Positions 59,569-64,000 of a DNA stretch of 64,000 nt are shown piece by piece (position 1 is the stretch's first letter; every line of letters starts with the position of its first letter). The notes beneath the pieces were generated by a model that searched no databases, was not told where the DNA came from, and saw only the letters and a list, made by a program, of their open reading frames with translations. This DNA is from Liolophura sinensis (Eukaryota > Mollusca > Polyplacophora > Chitonida > Chitonidae). The stretch lies in assembly GCF_032854445.1 (NCBI RefSeq), contig NC_088295.1, positions 34,070,510-34,134,509 on the forward strand, written 5' to 3'. The position numbers and the translations under genes were made by a program.

Positions 59569-60639
59569 ATGAGGTATACCTGTAGAAATCTGTTGGGGTT
59601 AATTGGCTGCCTAACGTTTATCATCATTTCCGGTAGGCTGTGGTCTCTTTTCGACCAGAGGACACAATTTCTTACTATCAGGAAAAGTCTCCTGTATTTG
59701 CCCCAAAATATACAGAGTGTGAAACGTCACTCAAAATCAGAAGATCAGCGGTTGCGATATCCAGATCACAAATACTTTATACCCCGTCCCCACGTGGTCA
59801 ATCCGCACAATTTTGACTTTTTGATTAAGAGTGTGACGGTTTGCCGAAATTCCACCCCATTCTTATTGATCGTCGTGCCGTCAGTGTATCACCACGCCTT
59901 GGTACGGCAGGCCATACGGGCCACATGGGCAAGTGTTACCAAAACTTCTGTATGGCCGGACGGATCCACGTTACCGAAAATTGCCTTGATATTCATGTTT
60001 GGAACGATACCAACCGTGAAAACGAATGTCGTTTTAAAATACGAAGCAGAAACCTATGGGGATATTGTACAAGAAGATTTTATTGACACTTACTTCAACT
60101 TAACCATTAAAATAACCGGTGCATTGCTATGGGTATCTAAATATTGTCCTGGAGTCAGGTATGTCCTCAAGGCTGACGAAGACGTTTTCATTAACATTCC
60201 GAATCTTATTGCTGTGCTGACAGAAATTCCCTCTTCAGTTCTAGGACGAATTGAAAGTAATTCGAGAGCTCTAAGATACGGCCGTTGGAATGTGAGAACA
60301 GATCTCTACCCATTTGACTATTACCCAAACTACGCGCAAGGCAATGCTTACGTCATTCCCGGCCCATTAGTGCCTCTGTTTTATAACGCGTCCTTGTATT
60401 TGCCATTTCTTCCGATCGAGGATGTATTTATAACGGGCTTCCTCAGCCTGTCCACCGGAGCGGAACTTGAGAACATTCCTGGATTTACCTTTTCTCTACA
60501 AGCAGAACCTGTCTCCTGTAACTTTTCCTCGAAAGGACTGATTTCAAAAACGAATATGTTGCCCTCGGATTTATACCTAATGTGGGATATATTAAAATCA
60601 AATTCTTTATGCCAAGAAGATTTTCACATTAATCGGTGA
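59569..60639 (+). CDS. GT31-2: beta-1,3-glycosyltransferase, intact (copy B)
   Basis: 356 codons, all GT31 motifs as in the copy A gene. The three replacements (Q49, L111, T146 here) lie in the stem, just before RQAIRATW, and in the FMFG loop. The six silent changes against three replacing ones, over a coding length where replacing sites are about three times as common, point to purifying selection, though the counts are small. This is the only GT31 gene seen intact in both copies, so dosage may be doubled if both are real. Same predicted role as copy A: Golgi beta-1,3 sugar transfer, substrate unknown. Confidence 0.95.
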   Translation: MRYTCRNLLGLIGCLTFIIISGRLWSLFDQRTQFLTIRKSLLYLPQNIQSVKRHSKSEDQRLRYPDHKYFIPRPHVVNPHNFDFLIKSVTVCRNSTPFLLIVVPSVYHHALVRQAIRATWASVTKTSVWPDGSTLPKIALIFMFGTIPTVKTNVVLKYEAETYGDIVQEDFIDTYFNLTIKITGALLWVSKYCPGVRYVLKADEDVFINIPNLIAVLTEIPSSVLGRIESNSRALRYGRWNVRTDLYPFDYYPNYAQGNAYVIPGPLVPLFYNASLYLPFLPIEDVFITGFLSLSTGAELENIPGFTFSLQAEPVSCNFSSKGLISKTNMLPSDLYLMWDILKSNSLCQEDFHINR

Positions 60640-63600
60640 TTAAACTTTTAATGATGAAAGTATGACGTATTACCCAGTGGTTCGTTTTTATCCATCTATC
60701 TGCCAAAAACAGATTCCTTGTCCGGTTAACAGAGAGATATGACAAGAAAAAAGTGATAAGCCAGATTGCTCTTGTGTATTGATCATTCAGGTCTAAATTG
60801 TATTTATCATTGAAAACAGGCCGGATTCACAAGTAACGTGTGACTTTTTGTCAACTACCACACTGTTGTCGGTGATTTGGTGCACTCTCCATGCTGCTGC
60901 CTTTTACATGCATTATTTAATTAACAATTCAAACCGAAAGACGAAAATTCTCTGATTGCAAGACTTGAAGGCCAACGAATACTGACTGGATTTCAGTCCT
61001 TCCTAGATCTGTTTTCCTAAGATTCGCAAACACTAAAATCCGTTTAATTATAACCCATTAATTAACTATAATTTACAGTAACACATGCGGTTCATGTAGG
61101 GGCTGCAACAACAACATAGTAACATTGTTTGCCACACTGTATATAATGTATTCCGTATAAGAAAGACCTTCAAACAACATTTACGTCCATCATGTGTGAA
61201 TACTGAGTACCGGTAGTTGACTGTTGTGCAGTGTTCATGTAGTCTAAATCCAAGTAAATATTTTGATTAATAAAATGTAACATGCACAATAGCGTAGTCT
61301 GTATAATATATTACTTCCTATGACCTGCCCATCGCCTGGTAGACTTAGCTCGGTACGACTAAGAAGCTGAGTACGATTTGCTTGAGTACGACTTCACCAT
61401 GTTATCTTGAGATAACTTTACTTTTCTTCTGCAATATGTAAGTGCTTACATTCCAACTTTTATGGCATAAAAACAGCTGAACAGCTAACATGTATGTTGA
61501 GCAACACCATACGGCTTCGACCAGCAATACTGGTTTACTCATATACTCTCATATACTCATATTTACTCATAGCAATACTCATTCTAATGAGTCAGCTGTC
61601 AAAACACTGCTGTGTAGGCTGTACACACGGATTCCGTATTCGTGTATATAGGTTTGAAAATAACAATCAAATCCACATGATGGATGTAAGTGTATAGAAA
61701 AAGTCTCAGATGTAAGGTATTCACATATATTTTAGACAATAACTTCAACACACCTCTATCTCATTGCCTTACAGTGTTGGGCAGGTTGTTGTGGCACCGC
61801 CTAAATGCACCTCATTCGTCACATCTGTTTTATAAATTAATTAATCATTTTTATTAACACTGGCTTCAGTAGGCGCCATTCGTATGCTTATAAAAAAAAC
61901 ATCTGAAAACAACTGAAATTCAGTCAAAATTCGTTGATGTTTCCTTTTAAAATTGTAATTTTAATTGTCCAATGACAATTTTTATGTCGTTAGAAAATTG
62001 GTTCCATAGTTTACATCATGAGCCTTAAATGGGTACGTGTAAGTAATTTTGACAGGTACATTCATCGGTTTAAAGTTTTCTCCTACCTGTTAATTAATTA
62101 AATCAATACTATTTAATGAGATTTATCAGGAATATTTAACTATATTTATCCTGTAAAAACAGTCTAATGCATGTGACTAATATTTTGACTCTCGATTTTG
62201 AATCATGCCGTAAACAGTATGCGTCAACCCCGGCTTAAGATGTGTATTTTTTTTCTTTCATTTTAGATGTTGTCATTCTCACGTCGAAATCCACATTGTG
62301 TCCTGGGTCTAACATGTTCTCGCTAGAATAAGCGAATATGTATGGTTGGAATCCTCTCCATATGGCACAATGCCGAGTTCATTAATTCATTAATTAAACT
62401 TCCGCTAAGACCATTGTTGATAAGCTATTTGATATATAATGCATTCGTATATTTTAGCCGTATTGCTTTGAAGCATCACTGTAATTTTTTGTAGCTAATT
62501 CTGCTTAAGCCATTGTCCTAAGGGGTGTGTGATTTGCTACTATTTAAGTATTTACATGAGCAGTTAAAATAAAACCCTAACTGAAGTAAACTGACAACAG
62601 GCCGTATTTTACCGGTTACGCGTGAGCAATTTGCAAGCTATCACACTGTCGTCGCTGCTTTGGTTTTACACTCTATGTATATTATATATATTAACACACA
62701 AAGAGGTTTGATGAATGATGCATTTCGTCCTATTAAGTTAAACCTCCCAAAGTAAGTTATAAGTAGAACTTTGTAGAGTATTGCCAGTATTTCAATGAGT
62801 TGTCTCCGAAGACAATCCCTGAACCAGTGAGACATCGTGTAGTAATCCAACGCCAGTCTATCTAATTTGATGGCTGCGTGTAGCTCGAAGTAAGGAAGTT
62901 TTGTCATGTGCACGACGAGTAACACCCATAAATAATAATAAAAAAATTACGTACTTTTCTGTGACAATTCCATGCGCCTGTCTCGCGCTGAAGCGTGTGA
63001 TACAGATCATTAATCGTGACCAGTAATAAGCACCACATGTAGATAATTTACATTCACTATACAGACTAAAGCCTTGAATATCTTATTCTAAGTCAGGTTC
63101 ATCAGCTGTGCACAAAGGTTTTTGCTTTAAAAAGGGTGCAAAAAGAAGTGTTTAGTTAAATACAATCGATATCGCCTATGTAACAGTATAATTAAGTAGA
63201 TGAAAATTTACTTTCTGGGTTCCAATATTTGCATTCAGGAACCTACGGACTTGAACAAACAGCCACGTGCAGAAAGTGTTGTAGAGGATTTCATCTGAAG
63301 TCACAAAAACTCATCGTTATCTATAAGCCAGGTTAAATGTCTGTCATTTACTATATCAGCTTTCATGTGTTATTTATTAAAGTGGGGCGCAGTCCGGCTC
63401 GAATGATATTCAGAAACGATATCAAGTAAGTGGGGAGAGAGAAAACAGAGGCGGTTATTTGGTAAAGCGGGGTGCAATCTGACTCAGATCCCGAACTGAT
63501 ATCAGGTATTGAGGGTAGGGAGTGGGTAACAGAGGCGGTTATCTATTAAGCTACAACGCAATCAGACTCCACTGAACTTAATTCCCAACAGCTAGATCTT

Positions 63601-64000
63601 TTCTAGTGAGAGGAAAATAAACACGGATGGCAATGTGGCAAGTGCCATTGACCAGCATCTTCGTCATGCATAGGAGCTGAATTTATACATCTACAATTTA
63701 AACTTATTGTCGAGACTTTATTTTCAAGCCACTACCTTCTATAGAAAGCCAGTGTTTTCCTCCAACACTCTCCAGTGCACTGGGTTGCCTAGGTTAAAAC
63801 TGAATGTTAGTCTTTGTGCAAAAACTTATTTTCAACATTATATTAATAGATATGTAGTTTCGGTCAACAAACCGGATGTTTGTCAGTAGATACAGCTTAA
63901 CGTACAGATGGTTGGTTTATGTACTCAGCAGTCTAACATTATAAGCAATCAAATATTGACCTTCGAATTCTTTAGTTTATATTGTTTATTAATGTACTAC
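60640..64000. other. Intergenic, copy B, to the window end
   Basis: Partner of 23813-27094. A poly(A) hexamer is at 61269-61274. Dispersed repeats lie at about 60820-60895 and 62497-62675. A B-only local repeat of TACTCATAT words lies at about 61533-61590. No gene seen. The copy B version of GT31-3 should begin about 120 bp beyond the window. Confidence 0.65.

Larger units (their letters stand above)
41143..64000. repeat. Segmental duplication, copy B (right edge outside window)
   Basis: Direct-orientation counterpart of 1-27094. The left edge of detectable homology is at about 41143, just after AT-rich DNA with no visible partner in the window. It differs from A by a SINE insertion (47734-48005), longer minisatellites, extra blocks at 55893-56090 and about 56139-56250, a 57-bp local repeat at about 61533-61590, and the deletions listed under copy A. 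The offset from A is 41142 bp at the left and 36906 bp at the right. Confidence 0.95.

Overview
The window is animal nuclear DNA, AT-rich and sparse in genes. It looks molluscan (inference). The main reasons are a tRNA-headed SINE family scattered throughout, whose tail reads TACGCCGTACTCAAGAATAT followed by a TATACGACGGCGGCCAGC-type block as I remember it from gastropod and bivalve genomes, and a cluster of intronless-CDS family 31 glycosyltransferase (GT31) genes. I see no bacterial operons, CRISPR arrays, stand-alone tRNA or rRNA genes, and no recognisable retroviral or capsid-bearing element.

Layout. Two large direct copies of one segment dominate. Copy A runs from base 1 (its left edge lies outside the window) to at least 27094. 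Copy B runs from 41143 to the window end at 64000 and is still homologous there. The right end of A and left end of B cannot be fully delimited. The 28-41 kb stretch between them is present once in this window. B is about 4.2 kb shorter, mainly because A 12921-17362 is absent from B. B has a SINE that A lacks, with a clean empty site in A. Both copies start with a 23-bp minisatellite (about 0-1.4 kb in A, 41.2-42.8 kb in B) and carry a 38-bp minisatellite (6.7-7.4 kb and 48.5-49.3 kb). Array lengths differ between copies.

Genes. Five GT31 loci plus a fossil fragment are visible. GT31-1 is intact in A (17504-18586, minus) and a pseudogene in B (54106-55176). GT31-2 is intact in both copies (22742-23812 and 59569-60639, plus) with nine base differences. 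GT31-3 (27215-28241, plus) has a frameshift and a short C-terminus; its B partner would lie just past the window end. GT31-4 (33123-34181, minus) is intact and lies in the single-copy spacer. All are predicted type II Golgi membrane enzymes that add a beta-1,3-linked sugar to glycan chains; donor and acceptor cannot be read from sequence. The set looks like a birth-and-death cluster: duplication, loss and retention of neighbouring paralogues.

The rest is repeats, decayed SINEs, an unclassified dispersed repeat of about 180 bp, and a few exon-like islands of unknown genes (9333-9475 and its B copy; 11454-11585 and its B copy; minus-strand candidates at 13538-13734, 14295-14463, 37193-37435 and 38404-38507). 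A retained-haplotype assembly artefact is a live alternative explanation of the A/B duplication and should be excluded first. All identities and difference counts here are by eye.
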